A stretch of 55,804 bases of DNA. It comes from Clostridia bacterium (lineage in GTDB: Bacteria; Bacillota; Clostridia; Oscillospirales; Acutalibacteraceae). The stretch's first letter is position 1; every line of letters starts with the position of its first letter. Location of the stretch: the NCBI GenBank assembly GCA_017937865.1, contig JAGBCU010000039.1, positions 1 to 55,804 on the forward strand, written 5' to 3'. The notes under the pieces are model-generated. The model was not told the DNA's origin, ran no database searches, and worked only from the letters and a program-made list of their open reading frames with translations. The position numbers and the translations under genes are program-made. Below, in pieces: positions 1-6,948 of the stretch.

Positions 1-104
1 ATTAAAAACTCGCCCTGATTTACCTCGAAGGAGATATTGCGGAGCGCTTTATTCTTTTGCTCGGGATATGCAAAGCTTACATTTTTGAAACTAAAGTTTT
101 CCAT
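1..104 (-). CDS. ECF transporter energy-coupling ATPase (N-terminal fragment)
   Basis: Only the first 34 codons lie in the window; the gene runs off the left edge. The readable start (MENFSFKNVSFAYPEQ, then ALRNISFEVNQGEF) matches the opening of CbiO/EcfA ABC ATPases, with the aromatic A-loop region (SFAYP). The Walker A motif would come just after the cut. The ATG at 104 follows a strong GGAGG site and overlaps the end of the EcfT gene by 28 bases in another frame, so the two subunits are translationally coupled. The protein would hydrolyse ATP to drive vitamin uptake through the T subunit. Family is fairly sure; the substrate is inferred from the upstream cobalamin riboswitch. Confidence 0.8.
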   Translation of the reverse strand, partial: MENFSFKNVSFAYPEQKNKALRNISFEVNQGEFL

Positions 105-970
105 TTTCTCTCCTCCTTTATGTTTAGTACAACGGGGGTAATACAAAGGGCAAAATATACACAGTAAAACGGTATCGTCGTCATATCAAGTGCCGCATAA
201 CGCACGTTTGGGAAATATCTGAAACCGAATGCCGAAAGCAAAGTACCGCTGAGCAAAAACAATCCGCAAAACCCAAGCCAAATCAGCGTGTATTGATCAC
301 GCTCGTCAAAGCGATAAATGGAAAAAGCAGTTCTGCCCTTCTGTCCGTAGCCACGGCTTTTCATACTGTCGGCGGTTTCAATGGCATTTTCAAGCGCCCA
401 TGTAATCATAATTGAAAAAATAAGAATCGCCGTCTTGGTTCTTTGCCATAAACTTCCATTGGATACATCTCTGCCAATGCTTCGTTGCGCTTCTGTCACG
501 GTACTCATTTGCGCTTTGAACTTGGGAACAAACCGCAGGGACATACTGAGCACAAGGGATAATGCCGGTATCACTTTGCCAAACAAATAGATAAACTTAT
601 CCGATGTCATCACTCGGTTAAAGGACGAAAACCATAGCAATAATGTTACAAGCATAACACCTGCCGAAAAGCCGTATAAAATGCTTTCCAAAGTAAGCGG
701 ATTACCGTTACTGAAATAGAGTAAAATGGTGGTTCCTTCGTGGTTAAAGGCGGGGTTGATAAATGCCGTTAAAATCACCATCGGTAAACAGTATTTCAGC
801 AGAAATAAAACGCTTTTTTTACCATCTATGCTAATGGCATAAGTACACGCACAAACAAGGGCGATCCCTTGCGCCAAAGGGTGATTTAGCGCAAGGGAAA
901 AGCCGATTACCAAAGCAAAATATAAAAAGTTATTAAATGGATGATATTCTGAAAAGGAATCTCGTATCAT
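77..970 (-). CDS. ECF transporter transmembrane subunit (EcfT/CbiQ family)
   Basis: The 297-residue protein has several hydrophobic helices and the family's two cytoplasmic coupling segments. One lies around RFVPKFKAQMSTVTEAQRSIG, and the other has the SRGYG signature near residues 205-210, where T subunits touch the ATPases. I start it at the ATG at 970, one base after the stop of the lipoprotein gene; a longer frame from 1048 would overlap that gene and gives a poor N-terminus. It would form the energy-coupling module with the adjacent ATPase and bind a substrate-specific S subunit. No S subunit is visible here and it may lie to the left. Cobalamin as substrate is inferred from the operon. 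Confidence 0.85.
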   Translation of the reverse strand: MIRDSFSEYHPFNNFLYFALVIGFSLALNHPLAQGIALVCACTYAISIDGKKSVLFLLKYCLPMVILTAFINPAFNHEGTTILLYFSNGNPLTLESILYGFSAGVMLVTLLLWFSSFNRVMTSDKFIYLFGKVIPALSLVLSMSLRFVPKFKAQMSTVTEAQRSIGRDVSNGSLWQRTKTAILIFSIMITWALENAIETADSMKSRGYGQKGRTAFSIYRFDERDQYTLIWLGFCGLFLLSGTLLSAFGFRYFPNVRYAALDMTTIPFYCVYFALCITPVVLNIKEERKWKTLVSKM

Positions 971-971
971 T

Positions 972-2105
972 TTACCACGTTCCTTCACGGCCAACGTCGT
1001 TGCCAAGGTCACAAGTATAGCGCCACTCAACAACTTCTCCGTCTGCAAGCTGATAACGGGAACAGCCGTAGTTGGGATACCAACCGTTTACACGGTACAT
1101 CCAGCCCGAAAGTTCACCGCAATCAAATTCATAAAGATTGTGAATTCCCTCAATATAAGCACTGTTGTAAATCGGTGTCCAAGAGGACTCCAAATGAATC
1201 CCCTTTTCTTTGCAAACACGCTGTAATACATCGAATACCGATTCGCCTTCATAGAAAGTAACCTTTGTAGGTGCCAAAATCACACCGTTTGAAGGTACAA
1301 GCTCACGCTTATCGGGATCGAGATCGGCAAGATTATTGAGTATGGTTGAACACTCAATGGAGAAGGTACAGGTGTAGGACTTCTTTTTGTCTATTTCCTG
1401 ATCTTCGGGTTCCACAGGCATCGGCTTGCCTTCGGGAACGGGATCGGTCTTATATTTGTCTTGATCGGTAGCGTTACCATCGGAATATACACGGTCATCA
1501 TTATCTTTTACATCGGAAAGATAATCGTCTGTTTTGTTGGTTTCAGTATCGTTTTTATCATCTTTATCATTTAAACTTGATTCGGTGGATGGTGTGCTTT
1601 CCGGTGCCTTTTCATTATCGGGAAGAATTTCGCACTCGGCTACAATCTTATTGACTGATATGTTTAAGATGCTTGTTTTGCTTCCTGTTATGGAAACGGA
1701 ATATACGGCAGTGTCACCGTCAAATGCAGTAGCACCGTCGACCTTCCATCTTTCATTCAAATGAATTGACAAAAGAGCAGGAAATCCCAAATCTTCGGTT
1801 TCGGAGAATTTGACTTTGATGCCTTTTTCGGTTTCTTCTAATACAAGAGATAGGTTCACATCCCTTGTGTCAGCAAGGTCGCTGCCGAAAATCGTCCACT
1901 CATATTTTATATCGCCGGATTTACCCGTAAAGGTAGCAATAGCATTTTCGTTTTTAATCTTATCTAATACATTCTTTTCAACAATACCGTCTTCCGATAA
2001 CACAATCGGCTCTTTTAGGTCTACTTGTGCGAAGTTACCGCTACACGCCGTGAAAGACAGCAAAAGAATAAGCGTTAAAAACAGACTTATAATTCGTTTC
2101 ATCAT
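972..2105 (-). CDS. DUF4430 (transcobalamin-like C-terminal) lipoprotein
   Basis: 377 residues. The signal peptide ends in a lipobox (LLSFTAC, Cys21), so the protein should be a lipoprotein on the outer face of the membrane. Residues 25-155 form a beta-rich domain I do not recognise. An Asp/Asn/Thr-rich linker (about 165-240) follows. Residues 250-365 look like DUF4430, the family related to the beta domain of transcobalamin, with GWMYRVNGWYPNYG and a following GEVVEWRYT strand. It starts one base inside the cohesin gene and stops one base before the EcfT gene. It probably presents ligand to the ECF transporter; the ligand is inferred to be a corrinoid from the riboswitch. Confidence 0.75.
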   Translation of the reverse strand: MMKRIISLFLTLILLLSFTACSGNFAQVDLKEPIVLSEDGIVEKNVLDKIKNENAIATFTGKSGDIKYEWTIFGSDLADTRDVNLSLVLEETEKGIKVKFSETEDLGFPALLSIHLNERWKVDGATAFDGDTAVYSVSITGSKTSILNISVNKIVAECEILPDNEKAPESTPSTESSLNDKDDKNDTETNKTDDYLSDVKDNDDRVYSDGNATDQDKYKTDPVPEGKPMPVEPEDQEIDKKKSYTCTFSIECSTILNNLADLDPDKRELVPSNGVILAPTKVTFYEGESVFDVLQRVCKEKGIHLESSWTPIYNSAYIEGIHNLYEFDCGELSGWMYRVNGWYPNYGCSRYQLADGEVVEWRYTCDLGNDVGREGTW

Positions 2106-2734
2106 TATTCACCCACTACAATTTTTCCGTTTCTGACCTTTAATGTTTCGGTCGTCATTGCAAGACTTTCCGTTTCATCCGACGCCGCAAACACCGCATC
2201 GTCAAAAATTAAATCACAAATATCACCGCTTCGCACACTTCCACGCAGACGGAATTTCAAGCGAAGCACTACGTTATCATCCGTGCCAAGAAGTTCTTTA
2301 CTGAAAGCGTTTTTACCGCCGGTAGTGTCAAGATACATAATGTTGATTTTGCCGGACTTGTTGCTTTGTTCGGGGTTACAACTCCATTCGGGGAGCTTTT
2401 GCGGTATCTCGCCCTCATCGTTGCGAATGAACACGTTACCTTCTTCTATGCCAATAAATTCGAGCCGTGAAGGATCGAAGGCAATGCTCATGCTTGCCGC
2501 AGGATAGATGGCGTCGCCAAAAGAAGAAATCGTAACATCAAGTGTAAATTCTTCCGTTTCGGACTTGCTTATTTTCTGCGGTGTTTCAATGGTAAGGGTA
2601 GGTGTGCCGCCCGTTGCAATCTTATCCCAATTCATAAAAAGAAGAAAGAGTATCAGCAAAAGCAGTAATACACCGGCGCCTATACCGATAAAAAGTTTCT
2701 TTTTAGTTTTGGGGTTCATTGGTCTTTTGCTCAT
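2105..2734 (-). CDS. Membrane-anchored cohesin-domain protein
   Basis: 209 residues starting at the ATG at 2734, preceded by AGGAGA. A Lys/Arg-rich N-terminus and one hydrophobic helix (about 14-34) anchor it with the rest outside. Residues 44-200 have the cohesin pattern: an initial PTLTIETPQKIS strand, the SMSIAFDPSRLEFIGIEEG segment, and a late RLKFRLRG strand. Cohesins bind dockerins, and the gene directly upstream encodes a dockerin-bearing protein, so this is the likely membrane receptor for it. It overlaps the next gene by one base. The pairing is inferred and could not be tested here. Confidence 0.7.
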   Translation of the reverse strand: MSKRPMNPKTKKKLFIGIGAGVLLLLLILFLLFMNWDKIATGGTPTLTIETPQKISKSETEEFTLDVTISSFGDAIYPAASMSIAFDPSRLEFIGIEEGNVFIRNDEGEIPQKLPEWSCNPEQSNKSGKINIMYLDTTGGKNAFSKELLGTDDNVVLRLKFRLRGSVRSGDICDLIFDDAVFAASDETESLAMTTETLKVRNGKIVVGE

Positions 2735-2759
2735 AATCGTTCTCCTTTTGGAAAAGCAG

Positions 2760-2793
2760 TTTAAGGGGTGGGAGTGTTCTCCCACCCCTTAAA
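2760..2793 (-). other. Strong intercistronic hairpin
   Basis: A perfect 15-bp stem (2760-2774 with 2779-2793) around a 4-base loop lies between the stop of the 902-residue secreted protein gene and the cohesin gene. On the coding strand it is not followed directly by a U run, so it is more likely an mRNA stability or partial-termination element. It may keep expression of the secreted protein above that of the membrane genes. Confidence 0.6.
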
Positions 2794-2801
2794 ACATTCT
2801 C

Positions 2802-5510
2802 TTAATTGTTTGTGCTAAGGGATGCCGCTTTGGTAACAATGAGATATTCGCTATCGTTAACAAACGCCTCAACGATACCCAAAGCATCGAAGGTGTTGAT
2901 ACGGCTATCGCTGTTTACGTTAAGCTCCAAGATCTCATCATCGGTCGGAGCATCGGTCTTGCGAAGCCAAGTGTCAACGGCGGCAAGAGCATCCTGTGCG
3001 TTAATAACGCCGTCACCGTTGGAATCACCGAAGGTGAGCTCACTTGCATTTTCTTCTGCGAAGGTAAAGTTTGCCTTGTTTACAAACTGAGTCATTTCGA
3101 TGGTGACATCTACCAAAGCAACGTAGGTAGCCACGCCGGTCTTTTCGGAGATCTCTGCACTGTACTTAAACTCATATTCGTTAGTGCCGTCACTATATGT
3201 AAGCTTAGTTGCATTTTCAATACCAACTACAGAAACGGCTACCGCCTTCTTTGTGGAAGGAATGAGGTCGATATCATCACCGGTGTAAAGACAAACTGCG
3301 CTGTAAGAAATGCCTTTTACAACGTTGATATTACCGGTCGCGGTGGCAGTATCAACAACGATCATTGCATTTTTGTCGGTAGAATCGGAGTTGAGCTTGA
3401 TAGACATACCGCCGATATTGATGTCGAGCTTATCGCCTTTGTTTACAGAGTCTACACGGAATGTTACGGTAAAGAGCTGTGCAGGAAATGCGTTTCCGCT
3501 AACGGTAATATCACTATGGTTGTTTGCATCAAAGTAAACTACACGGAGTTTGCCGGTGTCGGATTCAAGGTTATAGTTTACCGTACCGCCAGCAAGACGG
3601 TTGCCTGCAGTAACAGCGGTAACACTTAACCCTTCGGGTACGTTCATTACAAAGTCAATGAGTTTATAGCCTGCGGTGTTATCCCACTGGTCGATGCTGA
3701 TGGTTGCGTTAAAGGTTTTTCCAAAATCATCGGTGATTTCAGCAGGCAGACCAAGAGTTGCCTTGGGTTCACCGATAACAACCTCGTCCTTGCTGCCAAA
3801 GTCTACATCCGACATATCGTACAGAGCAGTTTTATTGTTCATAAAACGATTATAAGCAACAAGTGCATAACAAGCTTGTTCAGTTGCCATTAAATCCGAG
3901 CCGGTATTGGCAACGTGTTCGAACTTTGCTTCATTTTCCAAATAGTGATCAAGCAAGGCATCTACCACCGAGTTGTCGTTCTTTACAAAACGGGAATCGG
4001 TATCGGGATTAATACCCCATGCAGTACATGCAACGATAACCTGTGCACAGCTTTCGGAGTTCACAGTACCCCAAGAAGCGTATCCGCCGTTATCATTTTG
4101 GAGGGAAGAAAGACAAGCAAACGCTTCCTCCGCAGCGGCAGAAACCGCCGTTTGATCTTTGTATGCACTCAATGCCTGTAACGCCATGGCGGTCATATCG
4201 GGATCGCCGGTTGTGCCGGAAAGTGCCCAACCGCCGTCATCAAGCTGTTTTTCAAGAATATAATCCACACACTGCTGACGAATAGTAGTGTCAGAGGTAA
4301 CATAATCAGCGGAATCAAGAGCAATCAGTGCCCAAATCGGGCCGTTAATGCCTTGCTTTTTAATCCAAGTAAAATCATTAAAAGGAGTGATTAAATTCCA
4401 ATCACCAATAGCCGTCACATCCTTACCGATCGAAGAAAGAGCTACTATTAAACGGGAATTATCGGTGGACTTGGTCGAATGTAGAGCACCGTTCAAATTG
4501 ACCGATGCTGCAGTAGTGTTAACCGTTTCAACGATACGGCTGTAATAATCGGTGAAATAGGCATTATCTTTTGTATAATACTCGCCACGTGCAAGGCTAA
4601 GAATTGTCCATTCACCACCGGTAGAACCGAATATCGGTTCGGAAACCGTTGCGGCAAGCTGTGCCATTGTAGCGTTAAGCACCGCGCTGACATCCTGCGC
4701 TTCACGGGGAGTTTCCTCCACATTAAAGAAAGTTTCTTCAATGTAAGTGGTAAGTGTTGTTTCCTGTTCAGCAATATCATCGGCAGTAGCAATGGGGTCT
4801 GCAGCTACCGCAAGAGCTGTTTCATAGACGTTATCGGTGGTGAGATTGCCATAGTAATCATTAATCGCCGCCAAGATAAAGATAAGATCCGATTTATCCT
4901 CCTGAGTAAATAAGTTTCCACCCACATACTCTGCCATAACATTACTCGGATAACCACAGTCGGCACCATAACCGTAAACGGTAAAATGCCAACGGATTAC
5001 ATCACCAAGAACGACCGATTCACCTGTGTTATAGTCGGTAATCTCCTGTCCGGGAACAGAAGAATCTGCGCCTAAGGATGCCCACCAATCATTGATAGTG
5101 TAGCACCAGCCTGCATACATACTATAATCAAACTCTGCAAGATAACCATTGCCATCGCCGGTACTGTCAAGCTCTCCTAAATAAGGCTCCAGATAACTGG
5201 GATAATCAGGTGTTAGAGTATCATCGAATTCAAATCCACTGAAATAGGAAGTGGAACCTTGATAATTGATACCCTTGCTTGTGAGAAAATCAACGGTGAT
5301 ATCGCCTGTTGCTTTTCCTTCCTTATCATAGAGAGACGGTTCAACCAAGAAGCCGTACCCAATGTTATACGCCTCGACTGTAATTGCGCCTTTTTCCTCT
5401 CTAAGTTCATCCAACGTCAATAAAGCATTTCCGTTAGCAAACGCCGTTAGAGGTATCATTGTAAATACCATTACTACAGCAAGCAGGATGCTGAGAAATT
5501 TCTTGTTCAT
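2802..5510 (-). CDS. Secreted DUF4430 / alpha-toroid / cohesin-like / dockerin protein, candidate corrinoid-binding protein
   Basis: 902 residues, signal peptide 1-25. Residues 40-182 resemble DUF4430 (MYAGWCYTINDWW, then GDVIRWHFTVYG). Residues 280-560 form a helical region with repeats such as QLDDGGWAL and QNDNGGYASWG, typical of the prenyltransferase/terpene-cyclase alpha/alpha toroid that also forms the alpha domain of transcobalamin and intrinsic factor. Residues 580-732 look cohesin-like. Residues 826-890 form a type I dockerin with two calcium loops (DSNGDGVINAQD; NVNSDSRINTFD). Both modules of a cobalamin carrier are present but in reverse order to transcobalamin. AAGGAG precedes the ATG. 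It is the second gene after a cobalamin riboswitch. Role inferred: captures B12 outside the cell and docks on a cohesin. Confidence 0.72.
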   Translation of the reverse strand: MNKKFLSILLAVVMVFTMIPLTAFANGNALLTLDELREEKGAITVEAYNIGYGFLVEPSLYDKEGKATGDITVDFLTSKGINYQGSTSYFSGFEFDDTLTPDYPSYLEPYLGELDSTGDGNGYLAEFDYSMYAGWCYTINDWWASLGADSSVPGQEITDYNTGESVVLGDVIRWHFTVYGYGADCGYPSNVMAEYVGGNLFTQEDKSDLIFILAAINDYYGNLTTDNVYETALAVAADPIATADDIAEQETTLTTYIEETFFNVEETPREAQDVSAVLNATMAQLAATVSEPIFGSTGGEWTILSLARGEYYTKDNAYFTDYYSRIVETVNTTAASVNLNGALHSTKSTDNSRLIVALSSIGKDVTAIGDWNLITPFNDFTWIKKQGINGPIWALIALDSADYVTSDTTIRQQCVDYILEKQLDDGGWALSGTTGDPDMTAMALQALSAYKDQTAVSAAAEEAFACLSSLQNDNGGYASWGTVNSESCAQVIVACTAWGINPDTDSRFVKNDNSVVDALLDHYLENEAKFEHVANTGSDLMATEQACYALVAYNRFMNNKTALYDMSDVDFGSKDEVVIGEPKATLGLPAEITDDFGKTFNATISIDQWDNTAGYKLIDFVMNVPEGLSVTAVTAGNRLAGGTVNYNLESDTGKLRVVYFDANNHSDITVSGNAFPAQLFTVTFRVDSVNKGDKLDINIGGMSIKLNSDSTDKNAMIVVDTATATGNINVVKGISYSAVCLYTGDDIDLIPSTKKAVAVSVVGIENATKLTYSDGTNEYEFKYSAEISEKTGVATYVALVDVTIEMTQFVNKANFTFAEENASELTFGDSNGDGVINAQDALAAVDTWLRKTDAPTDDEILELNVNSDSRINTFDALGIVEAFVNDSEYLIVTKAASLSTNN

Positions 5511-5534
5511 AACAAATTCTCCTTTAGATGTTTT

Positions 5535-5849
5535 TTACTCTGTTTCGTTGTCCGAGGTTGCATTTGCACCCTCTAAGTGTGTTCTGCGCCGTTCCAACTT
5601 TTGATGTGCTGAAATGGCTTGCTTTTTGGATTTGGTTGCCGACTTTTTGCGCTTTGCCGATTTTGGGGCAATCGGTCTCGGCTCTTTCAGTCCTGCCGCC
5701 TCCAAAGCTCTTGGCCAAGGTCCTAAGAAGGCTTTGATTCGTGACCGAGTCGGTTCATCAAAATCATCCTTACGTGGAAGTCTTCCGAGTTCCTTGTGCT
5801 TTTGCCGTAAAAGTTCTTCCGCCAAGGACTTTTTCTCATCGTTTGTCAC
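5535..5849 (-). CDS. Small HNH-repeat (homing-endonuclease-associated repeat) protein
   Basis: 104 residues from the GTG at 5849, chosen because AGGAGG lies 7 bases upstream; a longer frame would run through a hairpin. Residues 14-48 (LGRLPRKDDFDEPTRSRIKAFLGPWPRALEAAGL) match the short helical repeat found beside homing endonucleases and in some DNA-binding proteins. The rest is very basic (PKSAKRKKSATKSKK), suggesting nucleic acid binding, with no catalytic HNH motif. It is the first gene after the cobalamin riboswitch and 24 bases before the large secreted protein. Its function is unknown; a regulatory role in the operon is speculation. Confidence 0.65.
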   Translation of the reverse strand: MTNDEKKSLAEELLRQKHKELGRLPRKDDFDEPTRSRIKAFLGPWPRALEAAGLKEPRPIAPKSAKRKKSATKSKKQAISAHQKLERRRTHLEGANATSDNETE

Positions 5850-5872
5850 GTAATTAACCTCCTTTACAAAAT

Positions 5873-5910
5873 AAAAAAATACTCTTTCAACCAAACAGGT
5901 CAAAAGAGTA
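5873..5910 (-). terminator. Intrinsic terminator just before the HNH-repeat gene
   Basis: An 8-bp stem (tactcttt with aaagagta) is followed on the minus strand by seven T. It lies only about 20 bases upstream of the AGGAGG of the first gene, so it may act as a second attenuator in the leader. Confidence 0.55.
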
Positions 5911-5961
5911 CAACAGATTTAAACACAAGCATAGCAAAAATGGCTTTGGTATTTTACAAAC

Positions 5962-6018
5962 AAAAAAAGAATGCAAACCCAAAGCCGCACTATGCGGCGA
6001 TAAATCGGTTGCACTCTT
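5962..6018 (-). terminator. Riboswitch expression-platform terminator
   Basis: On the minus strand a long imperfect stem (AAGAGTGCAACC with GGGTTTGCATTCTT) encloses a small GCCGCA/TGCGGC stem and ends in seven T. It lies about 30 bases after the cobalamin aptamer, as expected for B12-dependent termination. Confidence 0.65.
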
Positions 6019-6049
6019 CTCACCAAAGTTGTGTTGAACCTAAAAAGAC

Positions 6050-6211
6050 ACGGCAGGTTTCCTGACTTATGATGCGGCAATATATATTGCCCGAAAACGA
6101 TCCTTCTCAAAGTGCCGGCATTGCTACCCAACACTTCAATGGACTTTGTGTTTCCATTCAGTCAAATACAGTAATGGCGGTTGTTCAGGATTCGAACCTG
6201 ATTCCCTTTTA
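6050..6211 (-). promoter_or_regulatory. Cobalamin (adenosylcobalamin class) riboswitch
   Basis: Read on the minus strand, the aptamer opens with AAAAGGGAATCAGGTTCGAATCC, continues with the core GAACAACCGCCATTACTGTA, and closes with AAGTCAGGAAACCTGCCG, the conserved B12 box. These blocks are in the right order and spacing for the cobalamin family. It follows a good promoter and is followed by an intrinsic terminator, so binding of B12 should shut off the downstream operon. Confidence 0.93.
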
Positions 6212-6271
6212 CATCTACTCAGTTAACAACTTTTCAAACCGTATCTTCTTATATCGTATTTTGTTTTAAAT

Positions 6272-6300
6272 ATTATAGCATATATAATAATCGTTTGCAA
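6272..6300 (-). promoter_or_regulatory. Sigma-A type promoter of the B12 operon
   Basis: Minus-strand TTGCAA (6295-6300) and TATAAT (6272-6277) are separated by exactly 17 bases. The inferred start site is about 50 bases before the riboswitch aptamer. Confidence 0.8.
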
Positions 6301-6381
6301 TAGAAAATTTCCGACATTTTTTCGAACAATATTCAGAATATAAAACGATGGGTATTTGTTTATCACTGCCTTCAACATTAT

Positions 6382-6419
6382 AAATAAGAAAAGACAGTAC
6401 GGCATTATGCCATACTGTC
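6382..6419 (-). terminator. Intrinsic terminator (minus strand)
   Basis: An 11-bp near-perfect stem (6393-6419) is followed on the minus strand by TTTTCTTATTT. It lies downstream of tRNA-Ser and its partial duplicate. Confidence 0.65.
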
Positions 6420-6487
6420 ATCTTCTCAGCACTCGTCAATCGGCTTATTTCATAGGATATTCAAAACATCCTTATGAGAAGTAGCCA

Positions 6488-6528
6488 TTTAGGTGGCTCT
6501 TATTTTTGGCGGAGAGCAAGGGATTCGA
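6488..6528 (+). repeat. Direct repeat copy 1: tRNA-Ser 3' end fragment
   Basis: These 41 bases are identical to 6635-6675 and contain, on the minus strand, the last part of tRNA-Ser from the T loop to CCA plus the bases after it. The rest of a tRNA is missing here. The 106 bases between the copies (6529-6634) hold nested small hairpins, including gggcTCTGccc, gtttgcTACgcaaac and cggcTTCGccg. Confidence 0.85.
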
Positions 6529-6614
6529 TGGGCTCTGCCCATCGTTTGCTACGCAAACACCCGATTGTGTTCGGCTTCGCCGAGGGGGTTCGAATCCCAT
6601 TTCAGTTATTCAAG

Positions 6615-6643
6615 CAAAAAATAAAAACCACCTGTTTAGGTGG
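6615..6643 (-). terminator. Terminator of tRNA-Ser
   Basis: On the minus strand CCACCT-AAAC-AGGTGG is followed by TTTTTATTTTTTG, starting about 10 bases after the tRNA 3' end. Confidence 0.75.
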
Positions 6644-6675
6644 CTCTTATTTTTGGCGGAGAGCAAGGGATTCGA
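6635..6675 (+). repeat. Direct repeat copy 2: within tRNA-Ser 3' end
   Basis: Partner of 6488-6528. It covers the T-loop-to-CCA part of the intact tRNA gene and part of its terminator. Repeats of this kind flank elements that integrate into tRNA 3' ends. Confidence 0.85.
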
Positions 6676-6746
6676 ACCCTCGAAACGGTTTTGGCCGTTT
6701 ACACGATTTCCAATCGTGCTCCTTCGACCAGCTCGGACAACTCTCC
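6654..6746 (-). tRNA. tRNA-Ser (anticodon GGA)
   Basis: The minus strand folds as a class II tRNA. Acceptor GGAGAGT pairs with GCTCTCC, the anticodon stem CACGA/TCGTG encloses loop TTGGAAA with anticodon GGA, there is a long variable arm (AACGG...CCGTT), a T loop GGTTCGAATCC, and an encoded CCA. It reads UCC/UCU serine codons. Confidence 0.96.
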
Positions 6747-6948
6747 GTGTGTTCAAATAATTTTCATATAAAATTATGCATCTTTCAAAACGCCTTGCTA
6801 TTATAACTAATACGTTTGTAAAAATCAAGTGTTAATTTTAAATTTATTTTTACAAGTTTTTTATTAAATCAAAATAATTGAAAAACAATTTGTTATGTGT
6901 TACGATAAATTTAGTCTTATAATTATCATTCATTCGAGGTGCTTTTAT

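Noticed and set aside
5524..5737. Frames on both strands over the HNH-repeat gene
   Set aside because: They are low-complexity shadows of the 104-residue gene, which has AGGAGG and a recognisable repeat.
6474..6806. Plus-strand frame of 110 residues across the tRNA-Ser region
   Set aside because: It covers the repeat and antisense tRNA-Ser and has no ribosome site; its internal repetition is caused by the 41-bp direct repeat.
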